Part shown: one piece after another, positions 31,831 to 42,501 of the stretch
How the letters are laid out: every line of letters starts with the position of its first letter
Position numbering within the stretch: position 1 is the stretch's first letter
Assembly (NCBI RefSeq): GCF_000478685.1
Contig: NZ_AMSD01000001.1
Location: 1 to 64,000, forward strand
Length of the DNA stretch: 64,000 nt
Direction of reading: 5' to 3'
Origin: Candidatus Photodesmus katoptron Akat1
GTDB taxonomy: Bacteria > Pseudomonadota > Gammaproteobacteria > Enterobacterales > Vibrionaceae
The notes under the pieces: model-generated
Databases searched by the model: none
What the model saw: only the letters and a program-made list of their open reading frames with translations
What the model was told of the DNA's origin: nothing
Made by a program: the position numbers and the translations under genes

Positions 31831-32451
31831 TTATCTCATTCCGTGACCAAGAGATTGTAGATAAGCGATAATAGCATCCATTTCTGTTTTTCCTTCTAGT
31901 TCTTTTTGTGCATTTGAGATTTGTTCATCAGTATACGGAACATCAAATTTATTTTTAAAAATTTTAAGTTTCTTTTTAATTAGCGTACTGTCTAAAGTTT
32001 TTTTCTCCAACCAAGGGAAAGCAGGCATATTAGATTCTGGAATTAATTGACGTGGATTAAGTAAATGTAGACGATGCCATGTATCTGAATAACGCTGACC
32101 AATTCTAGCTAAATCTGGTCCTGTGCGTTTTGAACCCCATAAAAATGGATGTTCCCATACACTTTCACCAGCTAAAGAGTAGTGTCCATAACGTTCAGTT
32201 TCTGAACGAAATGGACGAATCATTTGGCTATGACAAACATTGCACCCTTCACGAATGTATATATCACGACCTTCCAATTCTAATGCAGTATAAGGACGTA
32301 GATTTTGAATCGGTTCTGTGATTTGTTTTTGAAAAATTAAAGGTATTATTTCAACAAAAGCACCTAGACTAATTGCCAATATGATTAAAATAGCTAGCAA
32401 ACCAATATTCTTTTCAAGAATTTCGTGACGATTATTAGAATTTAAATTCAT
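31831..32451 (-). CDS. ccoO: CcoO, monoheme c-type cytochrome subunit of cbb3 oxidase
   Basis: 206 residues. N-terminal membrane helix ([20 protein letters not shown]), then the heme-binding motif [14 protein letters not shown] near residue 69, followed by [20 protein letters not shown] and [10 protein letters not shown], all hallmarks of CcoO. A conserved methionine occurs in [10 protein letters not shown]. It is 11 bases downstream of ccoN. Confidence 0.97.
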   Translation of the reverse strand: MNLNSNNRHEILEKNIGLLAILIILAISLGAFVEIIPLIFQKQITEPIQNLRPYTALELEGRDIYIREGCNVCHSQMIRPFRSETERYGHYSLAGESVWEHPFLWGSKRTGPDLARIGQRYSDTWHRLHLLNPRQLIPESNMPAFPWLEKKTLDSTLIKKKLKIFKNKFDVPYTDEQISNAQKELEGKTEMDAIIAYLQSLGHGMR

Positions 32452-32462
32452 TCGAAACTTTC

Positions 32463-33893
32463 CTATTGTGCTATTTGCTTAATAAATTTCAGACTATATT
32501 TTGGTGCATTAATAGTCATATAGGTGTTATAGGCCATTAGTAACATACCAAATAAAAAGATGAAACCACCAGTAAAGCGAATGAAGTAAAATGGGTAAGA
32601 AGCCTGTACTGATTCAATAAAACTATACTTTAAAGTTCCATCGGAGTTTACTGCACGCCACATTAACCCTTGTGTTACACCTGATATCCACATTGCTATT
32701 ATGTAAAGCGTAGTACCAATCATAGCTAGCCAAAAATGAATATTGATTAGTTTAATAGAATACATCCGTTCTTGATTAAATAAATTAGGAATTAAATGAT
32801 AAATTGCTCCAATAGATATCATAGAAACCCAACCTAATGCACCAGAATGTACATGTCCAATTGTCCAGTCAGTATAATGTGATAGGGCATTTACTGTTTT
32901 AATTGACATCATAGGACCTTCAAAAGTTGACATTCCATAAAATGATAGAGAAACGATTAAAAATCGTAATATAGGATCATAACGAAGTTTATGCCATGCA
33001 CCTGATAATGTCATAATACCGTTAATCATGCCTCCCCATGAAGGAGCAAATAAGATGAGAGACATAACCATACCCAAAGACTGAGTCCAATCAGGCAATG
33101 CTGTATAATGTAGGTGGTGTGGCCCTGCCCAAATATATAAAGAAATTAAAGCCCAAAAGTGAAGAATAGAAAGACGGTATGAATAAATTGGACGTTCAGC
33201 TTGTTTTGGTACAAAATAATACATCATTCCTAAGAATCCAGCCGTTAATAAAAAACCTACTGCATTATGTCCATACCACCACTGAATCATAGCATCTACT
33301 GCACCTGAATAAATAGAGTAGGATTTTCCTATAGAAACAGGAATAGCTGCACTATTGACAATGTGTAGTATAGCAATAGTAATTATAAAAGCTCCATAAA
33401 ACCAATTTGCTACATAGATATGAGATGTTTTACGTTTTGCAAGCGTTCCAAAGAAAACTATTGCATAAGAAATCCAAACAAAAGCTATAGCAATATCAAT
33501 TGGCCATTCTAATTCTGCATATTCTTTTGATGAAGTTAAACCTAAAGGTAATGTAAAAATAGATGCAAAAATAATTGCTTGCCATCCCCAAAAAGTAAAT
33601 TTAACCAGTAATCCACCAAATAATTTCGTTTGGCATGTTCGTTGAACAACATAATAAGATGTTGCAAATAATGTACTAGTAGCAAAAGCAAAAATAACTA
33701 AATTAGTATGCAAAGGACGTAGGCGACCATATGTTAACCAAGGTATGTTAAAATTTAGTTCTGGCCAAATTAGTTGAGCGGCAATGAAAACACCAACAGC
33801 CATCCCTATAATACCCCAAATAATACTCATAATGCTAAACTGAGACACGATCGTATAGTCGTATTTTTGTTTTAACTGTTTTGTTTGTTCCAT
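32463..33893 (-). CDS. ccoN: CcoN, catalytic subunit I of cbb3-type cytochrome c oxidase
   Basis: 476-residue heme-copper oxidase core with about 12 helices. Histidine ligands appear in [13 protein letters not shown] (low-spin heme), [22 protein letters not shown] (CuB) and [11 protein letters not shown] (heme b3/b). This high-affinity terminal oxidase suits micro-oxic respiration. First gene of ccoNOQPHIS-safE. A ribosome site GGAAG lies 7 bases before the ATG. The upstream 700 bases contain no FNR consensus I could find. Confidence 0.97.
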   Translation of the reverse strand: MEQTKQLKQKYDYTIVSQFSIMSIIWGIIGMAVGVFIAAQLIWPELNFNIPWLTYGRLRPLHTNLVIFAFATSTLFATSYYVVQRTCQTKLFGGLLVKFTFWGWQAIIFASIFTLPLGLTSSKEYAELEWPIDIAIAFVWISYAIVFFGTLAKRKTSHIYVANWFYGAFIITIAILHIVNSAAIPVSIGKSYSIYSGAVDAMIQWWYGHNAVGFLLTAGFLGMMYYFVPKQAERPIYSYRLSILHFWALISLYIWAGPHHLHYTALPDWTQSLGMVMSLILFAPSWGGMINGIMTLSGAWHKLRYDPILRFLIVSLSFYGMSTFEGPMMSIKTVNALSHYTDWTIGHVHSGALGWVSMISIGAIYHLIPNLFNQERMYSIKLINIHFWLAMIGTTLYIIAMWISGVTQGLMWRAVNSDGTLKYSFIESVQASYPFYFIRFTGGFIFLFGMLLMAYNTYMTINAPKYSLKFIKQIAQ

Positions 33894-34593
33894 TTATATC
33901 TTCCTAATTCTAAATTAACTATACCTAAATTATTAAAGAAGTGCATACTATCAGGTAACGTAACTTCTTATAAAAGAAAAGTATTTTAGATATAGTTGAA
34001 TATCTAATCATAAAGTAATATTTGAAGGAATGACTGTACTGCAATCAATATTTTATATGATGATCAACATAGATTATAAAAGTAAGAATTAATTTATTTT
34101 TTCAAAAATAATTATGGTTTATACAATCTTAATAAAAGGTGATTTTTAATTACTATGTATAATATTGTTACACTTTGTAAGATATACTTAATAAAACAGG
34201 TTTTAATGTTCTTCGTTTATCGCATACAATGTTATCATTTTGATAACATTATAAAATCTTTTTGCAACTTCAACATAAGTTTACAGGGAAGGGTACCCAT
34301 TTGTCATGTAAAATGTCAATAATCTTTTATTTAGCTTGAAGTAACAATTTGATTTATATATATATTAATTTTATAAGGAGTACCTAAAAAAAACTCAAAC
34401 TCAGATAATAGCATAAACATTACTCATAAAATTTATTGTTATTAAATAATTATTGAATAGAGAATAAGTAACATATTTAGTATTAGATATTAAACAAATA
34501 TTAGTATATTTATTCTGATACTATTTATTAGCATTGAATATAAATCTAGAAAAGGTAGCTCGTATTAATTTATTATTTATTTGGTAGAAGTAG
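33894..34593. other. 700-base gene-free stretch upstream of ccoN, with two inverted repeats
   Basis: No credible gene is seen on either strand in this divergent region between ccoN and the EamA gene. It holds a 6-base inverted repeat (AGATAT/ATATCT at 33988-34005) and a perfect 10-base inverted repeat with a 3-base spacer at 34228-34250 (AATGTTATCA and TGATAACATT), plus GGGTACCC at 34291-34298. It presumably contains the ccoN promoter. It may also hold remains of a lost gene, but I recognise none. Confidence 0.5.
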
Positions 34594-35442
34594 TTGTTCT
34601 ATTTATCTTTGGTCACTTTGATTTGGGGTTTCTCATTTAGCTTGGTTGGGGTGTATCTTTCTGATCAAGTAGACCCTTATTTTTCAGTATTAATACGACT
34701 TGCACTTTCTTTTTTTTTATTTTCCCCCTTTCTTAAATTTCGAGGCATACCAAAAATATTAATCATAAAATTAATGCTTATTGGTGCCTGTCAGCTAGGA
34801 TTAATGTATTCCTTTTATTATCAATCTTTTAGATTTATTTCAGTACAAGAAGTTATTTCATTTAGTGTTTTTACTCCCATCTATATCACTCTACTTTATG
34901 ATTTCTTAAAAGGTTCATTTTCTCTTTATTATTTATTTAGTTCAATTATTTCTATTATTGCTGTTTTTTTTGTTCAATTTAGATACTTTGAAAATGATTT
35001 TTTAGTAGGTTTCTTCATAGTTCAATTTTCAAATCTCTGCTTTGCAATTGGCCAAACTTGTTATAAACATTTTATCGAAGAAGAATGCTTTAAACTTCCA
35101 CAGAAGAGGATATTTGGTTATTTTTATTGTGGTGCATTATTTGTAGCTATCATTGAATTTATATGGTTAGGGGATTTTAATCGGTTACCATCTAATAGTT
35201 TGCAATGGGCAGTACTTATTTATTTAGGATTGATAGCTTCTGGTTTTGGATATTTCATGTGGAATAAAGGAGCATGCATGGTTAATGCAGGGACTTTGGC
35301 AGTGATGAATAATGCCTTGATCCCTGTTGGATTAATAGTTAATCTGCTAATTTGGAATAAAGATGTTAACTTAGTTCGAGTTTTAATTAGTGGTTCTGTC
35401 CTCTGTCTGGTATTGTTGTTTAATGCAGTATACCTTAAGTAA
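34594..35442 (+). CDS. EamA/DMT-superfamily transporter
   Basis: 282 residues with about ten membrane helices in two EamA repeats: VTLIWGFSFSLVGVYLSDQV and VDPYFSVLIRLALSF in the first, and LIASGFGYFMWNKGACMVNA with AVMNNALIPVGL in the second. DMT exporters carry amino acids, purines or other metabolites; the substrate is unknown. The frame opens right after a TAG, with TTG at 34594 as first possible start; since helix 1 starts immediately (FYLSLVTLIWGF), TTG is probably used, but an indel upstream cannot be excluded. It is convergent with rplT. Confidence 0.82.
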   Translation: MFYLSLVTLIWGFSFSLVGVYLSDQVDPYFSVLIRLALSFFLFSPFLKFRGIPKILIIKLMLIGACQLGLMYSFYYQSFRFISVQEVISFSVFTPIYITLLYDFLKGSFSLYYLFSSIISIIAVFFVQFRYFENDFLVGFFIVQFSNLCFAIGQTCYKHFIEEECFKLPQKRIFGYFYCGALFVAIIEFIWLGDFNRLPSNSLQWAVLIYLGLIASGFGYFMWNKGACMVNAGTLAVMNNALIPVGLIVNLLIWNKDVNLVRVLISGSVLCLVLLFNAVYLK

Positions 35443-35498
35443 ATGATAGATGTAGTATCTATTCATATTAATAACAGTATATTAAAAGATTTTTAGGG

Positions 35499-35525
35499 TT
35501 TTATCCACATTTTTTGTGGATAAAA
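35499..35525. promoter_or_regulatory. Perfect inverted repeat made of two consensus DnaA-box sequences
   Basis: Arms TTTTATCCACA (35499-35509) and TGTGGATAAAA (35515-35525) flank a 5-base T spacer. Each arm contains TTATCCACA, the E. coli consensus DnaA box, in opposite orientation. The site lies between the convergent ends of the EamA gene and rplT. The hairpin could also act as a transcription terminator for the EamA gene, but only four Ts follow it and the flanking T/A order is opposite to a normal bidirectional terminator. Confidence 0.5.
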
Positions 35526-35556
35526 TTTTGTATAAATTAGGCTATTGAAAGTTAAG

Positions 35557-35591
35557 AAAGAAAGATAGGTGCTATCCAACTATCCTTCTTT
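35557..35591 (-). terminator. Probable terminator of the thrS-infC-rpmI-rplT operon
   Basis: In the minus-strand RNA, AAAGAAGGATAG pairs with CTATCTTTCTTT over 12 base pairs with one G-U pair and an 11-base loop. The 3' arm is itself U-rich. It lies 32 bases beyond the rplT stop. Confidence 0.6.
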
Positions 35592-35622
35592 TATGCTTAG
35601 TTTTAAATTAAGAGATATAAGT

Positions 35623-35976
35623 TTAAAGAACAGCTTTAGCTTTATTAACTAATTTAGAAAACGCAACATGATCAAATATTGCAATTTCTGCTAGCATCTT
35701 TCGATCAATTTCAATGGATGCTTTTTTCAAGCCATTTATAAAACAACTATAAGATAAACCATTGTTTCGAGCAGCGGCATTGATTCGTGTAATCCAAAGC
35801 TGTCGGAATTGACGTTTTTTACAACGACGGTCACGATAAGCATATTGCGCTGCTTTAGTAACTGCCTGAAAAGCTACTCGATAAACACGTGAACGAGCTC
35901 CATAGTAGCCCTTAGCTTGTTTTAAAATTTTTTTATGGCGTGCACGTGAACACACACTACGTTTAATTCGTGGCAT
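35623..35976 (-). CDS. rplT: 50S ribosomal protein L20
   Basis: 117-residue basic protein: [20 protein letters not shown], then [39 protein letters not shown] and [21 protein letters not shown]20 is an early assembly protein of the large subunit and, in E. coli, the translational repressor of the rpmI-rplT message. It lies 34 bases behind rpmI. Confidence 0.98.
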   Translation of the reverse strand: MPRIKRSVCSRARHKKILKQAKGYYGARSRVYRVAFQAVTKAAQYAYRDRRCKKRQFRQLWITRINAAARNNGLSYSCFINGLKKASIEIDRKMLAEIAIFDHVAFSKLVNKAKAVL

Positions 35977-36010
35977 TAGCTTCTCCCTATTTGAAGAATA
36001 TCAAAATAAT

Positions 36011-36205
36011 TTAAGTATTTATTATCATGCGCTTGACTGCAGCTACTTCGCATTTTGTAAGGAACGAATTAACTCTTAGTTGACGTTTATTCTTAGTAGT
36101 ACGTTTAGTGAGAATATGACGTTTAGTCGCATGCTTATACTTAATTCCAGCAGCAGTCTTTTTAAATCTTTTAGCTGCCCCTTTGTTTGTTTTCATTTTA
36201 TACAC
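36011..36205 (-). CDS. rpmI: 50S ribosomal protein L35
   Basis: 64 residues: [20 protein letters not shown], then [20 protein letters not shown] and [17 protein letters not shown]. Typical L35 with usual length; the Vibrio-type start is MPKMKT, here MYKMKT, and the C-terminal tail (RMIINT) deviates from the usual RMLPYA. It lies between infC and rplT. Confidence 0.97.
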   Translation of the reverse strand: MYKMKTNKGAAKRFKKTAAGIKYKHATKRHILTKRTTKNKRQLRVNSFLTKCEVAAVKRMIINT

Positions 36206-36262
36206 AAGAAATAGCCTTCATTTTATAGGGATATATATGAAATATATGATAGATTGATCATC

Positions 36263-36817
36263 TCACTTTTTCTTTGGAGATAATAGCATTACCATTTGAC
36301 GAGCTTCTATTTTATTTGGAAAAGATTCTACAATAGCTAATTTTTCTGTATCTCTTTTTAAGCGATTTAAAACGTTTATACCAATATTTTGATGAGCCAT
36401 TTCACGTCCACGAAATCGAACTGTAATCTTAACTTTATTACCATCTTTTAGAAAACGAAGTAAATTGCGTAGCTTTACATGATAGTCACCGATATCAGTT
36501 CCAGGACGAAATTTTATTTCTTTAACCTGAATCTGTTTCTGTTTTCTTTTTTGTTCCTTAGCAGCTTTGTTTTTTTCAAAAAGGAATTTGCCGTAGTCCA
36601 TTATCCGACAAACTGGCGGCTCAGCATTTGGACTGATTTCTACCAAGTCTATACCTACTTCTAAAGCCATCTCTAAGGCTTTATTAAAAGAAATGATACC
36701 CATTGGTTGGCTATTAATACCTATTAAACGAACCTCTTTAACACCACTAATTTCATCATTTAAACGGTGTTGGTCTTGTTGTTTTGCCATCTGTTGGCTA
36801 CGTTTCCCAGTTTTAAT
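36263..36817 (-). CDS. infC: Translation initiation factor IF-3 (AUU start)
   Basis: IF-3 selects the initiator tRNA and keeps 30S subunits free. The sequence shows [49 protein letters not shown] and VVES-like [20 protein letters not shown]. An internal ATG at 36790 gives 175 residues, but nine codons upstream there is ATT AAA ACT GGG AAA CGT, encoding the conserved M(I)KxGKR N-terminus, with a GGAGG site 8 bases before it inside the end of thrS. I therefore place the start at the ATT, the rare start codon that lets IF-3 repress its own synthesis in E. coli. 184 residues. Confidence 0.95.
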   Translation of the reverse strand: MKTGKRSQQMAKQQDQHRLNDEISGVKEVRLIGINSQPMGIISFNKALEMALEVGIDLVEISPNAEPPVCRIMDYGKFLFEKNKAAKEQKRKQKQIQVKEIKFRPGTDIGDYHVKLRNLLRFLKDGNKVKITVRFRGREMAHQNIGINVLNRLKRDTEKLAIVESFPNKIEARQMVMLLSPKKK

Positions 36818-36820
36818 AGT

Positions 36821-38749
36821 TTATTCCTCCAGATTGAGTTTACGGGCAGAAATTTCAGTTTGAATGTAAGAAACAAAATCAATTAATTTAAATTGACCTA
36901 AATTCTTTCCTGCACAATTACGTACAGAAACTTTATTAGATATCATTTCTTGGTCACCACAAATTAACATGTATGAAACACGTTTTAAAGTATGCTCACG
37001 GATTTTAAATCCAATTTTTTCATTTCTCAAGTCTGCTTTAGCCCTAATTTCATTTTTTTTTAATTTTCGTGTAATTTGTTGAACATAATTAATCTGTTTA
37101 TCAGTAATATTTATAACTACTACTTGTTCTGGAGATAACCAGGTTGGAAAAAATCCAGCATATTCCTCAATTAAAATTCCAATAAATCGTTCAATTGAAC
37201 CCAAAATTGCTCGGTGAATCATAACTGGAGCTAATCGGTTATTGCTTTCATTAATATAAGTTATACCAAAAAGGGTTGGTAAATGAAAATCTAGCTGGAT
37301 CGTTCCGCATTGCCATGCTCGATTTAAACAATCATACAATGTAAATTCAATTTTAGGTCCATAAAATGCACCTTCTCCTTCTTGAATTTCATATGCAAGT
37401 TCCATCTGATCAAGAGATTCTTTCAGTGCATTTTCTGATTGTTCCCACGTACTATCATGACCAATATATTTGTTTGGTCTTGTAGACAATTTTACTGAAA
37501 TATTTTTAAAACCAAATACCTTATATATATCGTAAACCATATGAATACAATTAGTAACTTCTGTTTGAATTTGCTTTTCTGTACAAAAAATATGTGCATC
37601 ATCTTGAGTGAAACTACGAATTCGCATAATGCCATGCAGTGCACCTGATGGTTCATTTCGAGTGCACGAACCAAATTCAGCCATACGTAATGGTAAATCA
37701 CGATAAGATTTTAAGCTTTGATTAAATATTTGTATATGTCCAGGGCAATTCATAGGCTTAATAGCATATTCTTTAGATTCGGAAGATGTTATAAACATTT
37801 CATCCATATATTTATCATAGTGTCCAGAACGCTTCCAAATGGTTTTATCCATCATTAAAGGGGTTTTAACTTCTTGATAATCATATTCAATTAATTTTTC
37901 TCGAATAAAACATTCTAATTCTCTGAAAATAGACCAACCGTTAGAATGCCAAAATATCATCCCAGGTGCCTCCTGTTGCACATGGAATAATTCTAGGTTT
38001 TTTCCTATTTTTCGGTGATCTCGTTTAATAGTTTCTGAAAGGCAAACTAAATGTTTTTTTAGTGATTTTTTATCATGAAAAGCTGTACCATAAATTCGTT
38101 GTAACATTTTATTATTACTATTACCACGCCAATAAGCACCAGAAATATTGAGCAAAGCAAAATTTTGACAAAAACCCATGTTAGGGACATGTGGACCACG
38201 ACACATATCAATATATTCCTGATGATAGTATAAAGCAGGAAATTCATCATGAGAGATATTCTCGTTCAATATTTCAATTTTATACATTTCATGTCGTTTT
38301 TGAAAGATATCATAAGCTTGTTGCCAGCTAACTTTTTTCTTAATGACCCAATATTTACTTTTTGCTAATTTCTTCATGCATTGTTCAATTTTTTTTATAT
38401 CTTCTTGAGTTAAAGAATGATTCGTATCAATATCATAGTAAAAGCCATTATTAATAGTTGGTCCAATTGCCATTTTTGCTTTTGGATAAAGCCTTTTAAT
38501 AGCGTGCCCTAATAAGTGGGCACATGAATGTCGAACAATTTCTAAACTTTCCTTTTTATCCTTAATTGTAATAATTTTCAGGGTTACATCATTTTTTATT
38601 AGATCAGTAGCATCAATAAGAACACCATTAACATGACCAGCAATGGTTATTCTAGCAAGACTTAAAGAAATTGTTTTAGCAACATCTAAAGTTGATACTG
38701 GTGTATTAAATTGCCTTTGATTTCCATCAGTTAAATTAATAGTAGGCAT
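36821..38749 (-). CDS. thrS: Threonyl-tRNA synthetase
   Basis: 642 residues, identical in length to E. coli. TGS domain ([20 protein letters not shown]), editing domain with [16 protein letters not shown] and [14 protein letters not shown], then the class II core with [14 protein letters not shown] (zinc Cys), [32 protein letters not shown] and [17 protein letters not shown], and a C-terminal anticodon domain. It is the first gene of thrS-infC-rpmI-rplT; its stop lies 3 bases from the infC AUU start. No clear leader operator was recognised upstream. Confidence 0.97.
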   Translation of the reverse strand: MPTINLTDGNQRQFNTPVSTLDVAKTISLSLARITIAGHVNGVLIDATDLIKNDVTLKIITIKDKKESLEIVRHSCAHLLGHAIKRLYPKAKMAIGPTINNGFYYDIDTNHSLTQEDIKKIEQCMKKLAKSKYWVIKKKVSWQQAYDIFQKRHEMYKIEILNENISHDEFPALYYHQEYIDMCRGPHVPNMGFCQNFALLNISGAYWRGNSNNKMLQRIYGTAFHDKKSLKKHLVCLSETIKRDHRKIGKNLELFHVQQEAPGMIFWHSNGWSIFRELECFIREKLIEYDYQEVKTPLMMDKTIWKRSGHYDKYMDEMFITSSESKEYAIKPMNCPGHIQIFNQSLKSYRDLPLRMAEFGSCTRNEPSGALHGIMRIRSFTQDDAHIFCTEKQIQTEVTNCIHMVYDIYKVFGFKNISVKLSTRPNKYIGHDSTWEQSENALKESLDQMELAYEIQEGEGAFYGPKIEFTLYDCLNRAWQCGTIQLDFHLPTLFGITYINESNNRLAPVMIHRAILGSIERFIGILIEEYAGFFPTWLSPEQVVVINITDKQINYVQQITRKLKKNEIRAKADLRNEKIGFKIREHTLKRVSYMLICGDQEMISNKVSVRNCAGKNLGQFKLIDFVSYIQTEISARKLNLEE

Positions 38750-38879
38750 TTTTTATCCTTTATAATGATATTTTATGCGAGATACTAAAATAATATTTAT
38801 TATATTTTCTACAAATTTAGATTGATTAAATCAACTAAATTAATAATAACTACTGATTGATTATTAAGAGAGTCTAGTT

Positions 38880-40880
38880 TTATTTTTTAGTTAATAATTC
38901 ATTTGCTATATTTACTATGTTTTCAATAGTAAAACCAAATATTTTAAATAATTGATTAGCTGGCGCTGATTTGCCAAATGTTTGCATCCCTATAACCCTA
39001 CCAGAGAATCCTACATATTTGTACCAAAAATCTGAAATACTTGCTTCAATAGCAATTCGTGCTTTGACATCTGAAGGAAGAACTTGTTCCTGATAGAGTA
39101 TATCTTGCTTATCAAAAACATCTGTAGCTGGCATTGAAACTACACGAGTTTTTTTCCCTTCGCTATTTAATTTTTCAGCTGCTCTCATTGCTAGTTGAAC
39201 TTCTGAACCAGTTGCAATGAGAATTAATTTTGGTTTATTAATACAATCCCTTAGAATATATCCACCTTTTTTAATATTCTCAACTTGTTGTGTTGTTCGA
39301 TTTTGTTGTGTTAAATTTTGACGAGATAAGATAAGAGATGTTGGAGCATTTTTTCTTTCAATTGCTAATTTCCAAGCAACTGCAGATTCTACTTGATCAC
39401 ATGGACGCCATGTACTCATATTTGGTATTAAACGTAGTGATGCAATTTGTTCAATTGGTTGATGAGTTGGTCCATCTTCTCCAAGACCGATAGAGTCATG
39501 TGTATATACTTGAATATTTTGAATTTTCATTAATGCAGCCATACGTATTGCATTATGAGCATATTCCATAAACATTAAAAATGTTGCACCATATGGAATA
39601 AATCCGCCGTAGAGTGATATACCATTTATAATAGCTGTCATACCAAATTCACGTACACCATAATGAATGTAATTGCCTGATGGATTATTAGAAGAGATAA
39701 TTTTAGAGTTTGACCATCTAGTTAGATTAGATGGTGAAAGGTCAGCAGATCCTCCTAGTAATTCAGGTAATATTGAACTAAATTCTTCCAATGCGTTTTG
39801 TGATGCTTTTCGTGATGCTATGTTTCTCGGATTACACTGCAGGTTAGCGATAATTTTATTTGATCTTTCTTTCCATTCTTTAGGTAATTCACCAATAATT
39901 CGACGTTTAAATTCCCTTGCCAGTTTTGGATATTCGTTACCATATGCTACTAACAGATCATTCCAAATTGATTCTTTTAATTTCCCTTTTCCCTTAGCAT
40001 CCCAAGCATTATAAACTTTTTCTGGAATCTGAAACGGAGAATGTTTCCAATTCAATTTTTTACGTGTATAAGAAATTTCCTTGATACCTAATGGTGCACC
40101 ATGGCAATTATGAGAAGAAGATTTATTTGGTGAGCCAAAACCAATAATAGTTTTAGTGCAAATTAGGGTAGGGCGAGCTAATTCTGCTTTAGCCTCTTCA
40201 ATTGCATTATTAATTTCTTTAAAAGAATGACCATTTACCATCGGAATTACATGCCATCCATATGCTTCAAAACGCTTAGCAGTATTATCAGAAAACCATC
40301 CTTTTACTTCACCATCTATTGAAATTCCATTGTTATCCCAAATAGCAATAAGTTTTCCGAGACCTAATGTTCCTGCTAAAGAACAAGCTTCGTGAGATAT
40401 CCCTTCCATCAAACAGCCATCACCTATAAATACATAAGTAAAATGGTCAATAATTCTATATTGCTCTTTATTAAACTTAGCTCCTAAATTTTTTTCAGCT
40501 ATGGCCATTCCTACAGCATTAGCTAGCCCTTGTCCTAATGGTCCAGTAGTGGTTTCAATACCCGGAGTTTGTCTATATTCTGGATGACCAGGGGTTTTAG
40601 AATGTAATTGACGAAATTTTTTTAAATCATCAATTGAAACTGCATAACCAGTTAAGTGTAATACAGAGTATATTAACATTGAAGCGTGACCATTAGATAA
40701 TACAAAACGATCGCGATTTATCCAGTTTGGATTGAGTGGATTATGGTTTAAATGAAAACGCCAAAGCACTTCGGCTATATCTGCCATACCCATTGGTGCA
40801 CCTGGATGACCAGAGTTGGCCAATTGTATGGCATCCATGCTTAAAGCACGAATAGCGTTGGCTAAATATCTATGGTTCAT
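38880..40880 (-). CDS. tkt: Transketolase
   Basis: Thiamine diphosphate enzyme of the non-oxidative pentose phosphate pathway, 666 residues. [39 protein letters not shown], the ThDP motif [18 protein letters not shown] with [10 protein letters not shown], the pyrimidine-domain [18 protein letters not shown], and [20 protein letters not shown] are all present. It lies 76 bases downstream of tal on the same strand. tktA versus tktB cannot be decided. Confidence 0.96.
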   Translation of the reverse strand: MNHRYLANAIRALSMDAIQLANSGHPGAPMGMADIAEVLWRFHLNHNPLNPNWINRDRFVLSNGHASMLIYSVLHLTGYAVSIDDLKKFRQLHSKTPGHPEYRQTPGIETTTGPLGQGLANAVGMAIAEKNLGAKFNKEQYRIIDHFTYVFIGDGCLMEGISHEACSLAGTLGLGKLIAIWDNNGISIDGEVKGWFSDNTAKRFEAYGWHVIPMVNGHSFKEINNAIEEAKAELARPTLICTKTIIGFGSPNKSSSHNCHGAPLGIKEISYTRKKLNWKHSPFQIPEKVYNAWDAKGKGKLKESIWNDLLVAYGNEYPKLAREFKRRIIGELPKEWKERSNKIIANLQCNPRNIASRKASQNALEEFSSILPELLGGSADLSPSNLTRWSNSKIISSNNPSGNYIHYGVREFGMTAIINGISLYGGFIPYGATFLMFMEYAHNAIRMAALMKIQNIQVYTHDSIGLGEDGPTHQPIEQIASLRLIPNMSTWRPCDQVESAVAWKLAIERKNAPTSLILSRQNLTQQNRTTQQVENIKKGGYILRDCINKPKLILIATGSEVQLAMRAAEKLNSEGKKTRVVSMPATDVFDKQDILYQEQVLPSDVKARIAIEASISDFWYKYVGFSGRVIGMQTFGKSAPANQLFKIFGFTIENIVNIANELLTKK

Positions 40881-40956
40881 ATATCACATCCGGGAAATTT
40901 TAAATTAGGTAAGAAAAATTGGGGTTTTAATTGGAATGTTCTATTAAAATCAATAA

Positions 40957-41916
40957 CTAAAGTCTATCTTCAATTATCATCTCTAATTGTTTTTGATCAA
41001 TTGAAAAATTTCGTATTCCTTCAGTTAATTTTTCTACAGCCATTGGATCATTATTATGTTCCCAAAGAAATTCAGAATGAGTCATCGAAACAGGTCGTTT
41101 TTTAGAATTATTTTCATGGATAGACTTCACTAGTTTCCGTGTTACTTTACCTTTTTCAGATTCTAGTTGTTTTAAAAGTTGAGGGGGAATTGTTAAAGCA
41201 TCACAACCTGCAAGTTCAAGAATTTGTTTTGTATTCCGAAAACTTGCTCCCATTATAATTGTTTTATAGCTATATTCTTTATAGTAAGAATATATATTAG
41301 ATACTGATAGAACACCTGGGTCTATTTTAGTTTTGCAATCATGACCTTCTTTTCTTTCATACCAATCCATAATTCGACCAACAAAAGGTGAAATTAAAAA
41401 GACATTAGCTTCAGCACATGCACGCGCTTGAGCAAATGAAAATACCAGCGTTAGATTGCAATTAATCCCTTCTTTTTCAAGTTGTTCTGCAGCTCGTATT
41501 CCTTCCCAAGTGGCAGCTAATTTGATGAGAATACGATTATTAGAAATTCCCAAATTATTGTAAATTTTTATTAATTTCCTAGCTTTTTCTATGCTTCTAT
41601 AAGTATCATAAGAAAGTCGGGCATCTACTTCGGTGGAAATACGACCAGGAATTGTTTTAAGAATTTCTTCTCCTATCTTAACAGTGAGAATATCACAAGT
41701 ACATTGAATTTTTTCTGATTTATTATTGCCTTGAATTTTCCCATATTTAATCGCTTGATAGAGTAATGCTTCATAATTTCTATTTTTGACTGCTTTTAAA
41801 ATAAGAGATGGATTAGTAGTTGCATCTTTTGGTTTATATTTTTTAATTTCACTAATTTCTCCAGTATCTGCTACGACAGTAACAAGTTTTCGTAGTTGTT
41901 CCAATTTATTACTCAT
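40957..41916 (-). CDS. tal: Transaldolase
   Basis: Exchanges dihydroxyacetone units between sugar phosphates, 319 residues. [32 protein letters not shown], the Schiff-base lysine in [53 protein letters not shown] and [18 protein letters not shown] match TalB. It precedes tkt, forming a tal-tkt pair as in Vibrio. Full length; no frame problem. Confidence 0.96.
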   Translation of the reverse strand: MSNKLEQLRKLVTVVADTGEISEIKKYKPKDATTNPSLILKAVKNRNYEALLYQAIKYGKIQGNNKSEKIQCTCDILTVKIGEEILKTIPGRISTEVDARLSYDTYRSIEKARKLIKIYNNLGISNNRILIKLAATWEGIRAAEQLEKEGINCNLTLVFSFAQARACAEANVFLISPFVGRIMDWYERKEGHDCKTKIDPGVLSVSNIYSYYKEYSYKTIIMGASFRNTKQILELAGCDALTIPPQLLKQLESEKGKVTRKLVKSIHENNSKKRPVSMTHSEFLWEHNNDPMAVEKLTEGIRNFSIDQKQLEMIIEDRL

Positions 41917-42034
41917 ATTAAATAATTATCCTTATTTTAAATTCAAGGCTAAGGAATTGACTGACTAGCAGTTATCAACTGATATATTGCCAATGTAGCA
42001 TAACATTACGTTTGTATTTGTTTTTTTATAATAT

Positions 42035-42496
42035 TTACCATATCCAGCTATTTTCTAGCGGAGTAAATTGGTGCTGAATTGGATCTTTTCCATCATAAAA
42101 CCATATTTCTGCTAATGTATTGGCTTGTATATCATTTACGTAAAAATTTAATGTTGCTTTCCCATTATCTAACGGAGTAGAAAGTATTCTGCTATTTAAA
42201 TCGGGTATATAATTTCCATTATCATTTATTGAAAACCTGCTGTAAATCGAAAGATGAGCTTTTTCAGTTGAATAAGTGCTAATATCAACAATAACTTCTT
42301 TTTCTATAATTGAATTATAATTAAAATCATTAGGTACGACAAGATCAGACATTTTTCTTAGTTTTTCTTCAGAGTTATATGAATCCGAAGACGGTGACAA
42401 AGATTCCTTTGTTTGAGTATAGTTATATTCGTCATTACTATTGCAAGCTGTAATAAATATTATTAATGTTAATATAATGATCCTTTTTATATTCAT
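42035..42496 (-). CDS. Small lipoprotein paired with the LruC-domain protein
   Basis: 153 residues with a lipoprotein signal (MNIKRIIILTLIIFITAC; Cys at about 18), a low-complexity linker, and a domain rich in beta strands (EVIVDISTYSTEKAHLSIYS, NGKATLNFYVNDIQANTLAE, IWFYDGKDPIQHQF). It lies 5 bases after the LruC-domain gene, so the two are cotranscribed and probably act together at the cell surface. I do not recognise a named family. Confidence 0.75.
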   Translation of the reverse strand: MNIKRIIILTLIIFITACNSNDEYNYTQTKESLSPSSDSYNSEEKLRKMSDLVVPNDFNYNSIIEKEVIVDISTYSTEKAHLSIYSRFSINDNGNYIPDLNSRILSTPLDNGKATLNFYVNDIQANTLAEIWFYDGKDPIQHQFTPLENSWIW

Positions 42497-42501
42497 AACT
42501 A

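Noticed and set aside
34030..34092. Short ORF of 20 codons with a GAAGGA just before its ATG
   Set aside because: The purine stretch abuts the ATG with no spacing, the peptide has no recognisable feature, and such ORFs occur by chance in AT-rich DNA.
33894..34400. FNR box (TTGAT-N4-ATCAA) controlling ccoN
   Set aside because: Only half-sites were found (for example TTGAT near 34350); no full palindrome.
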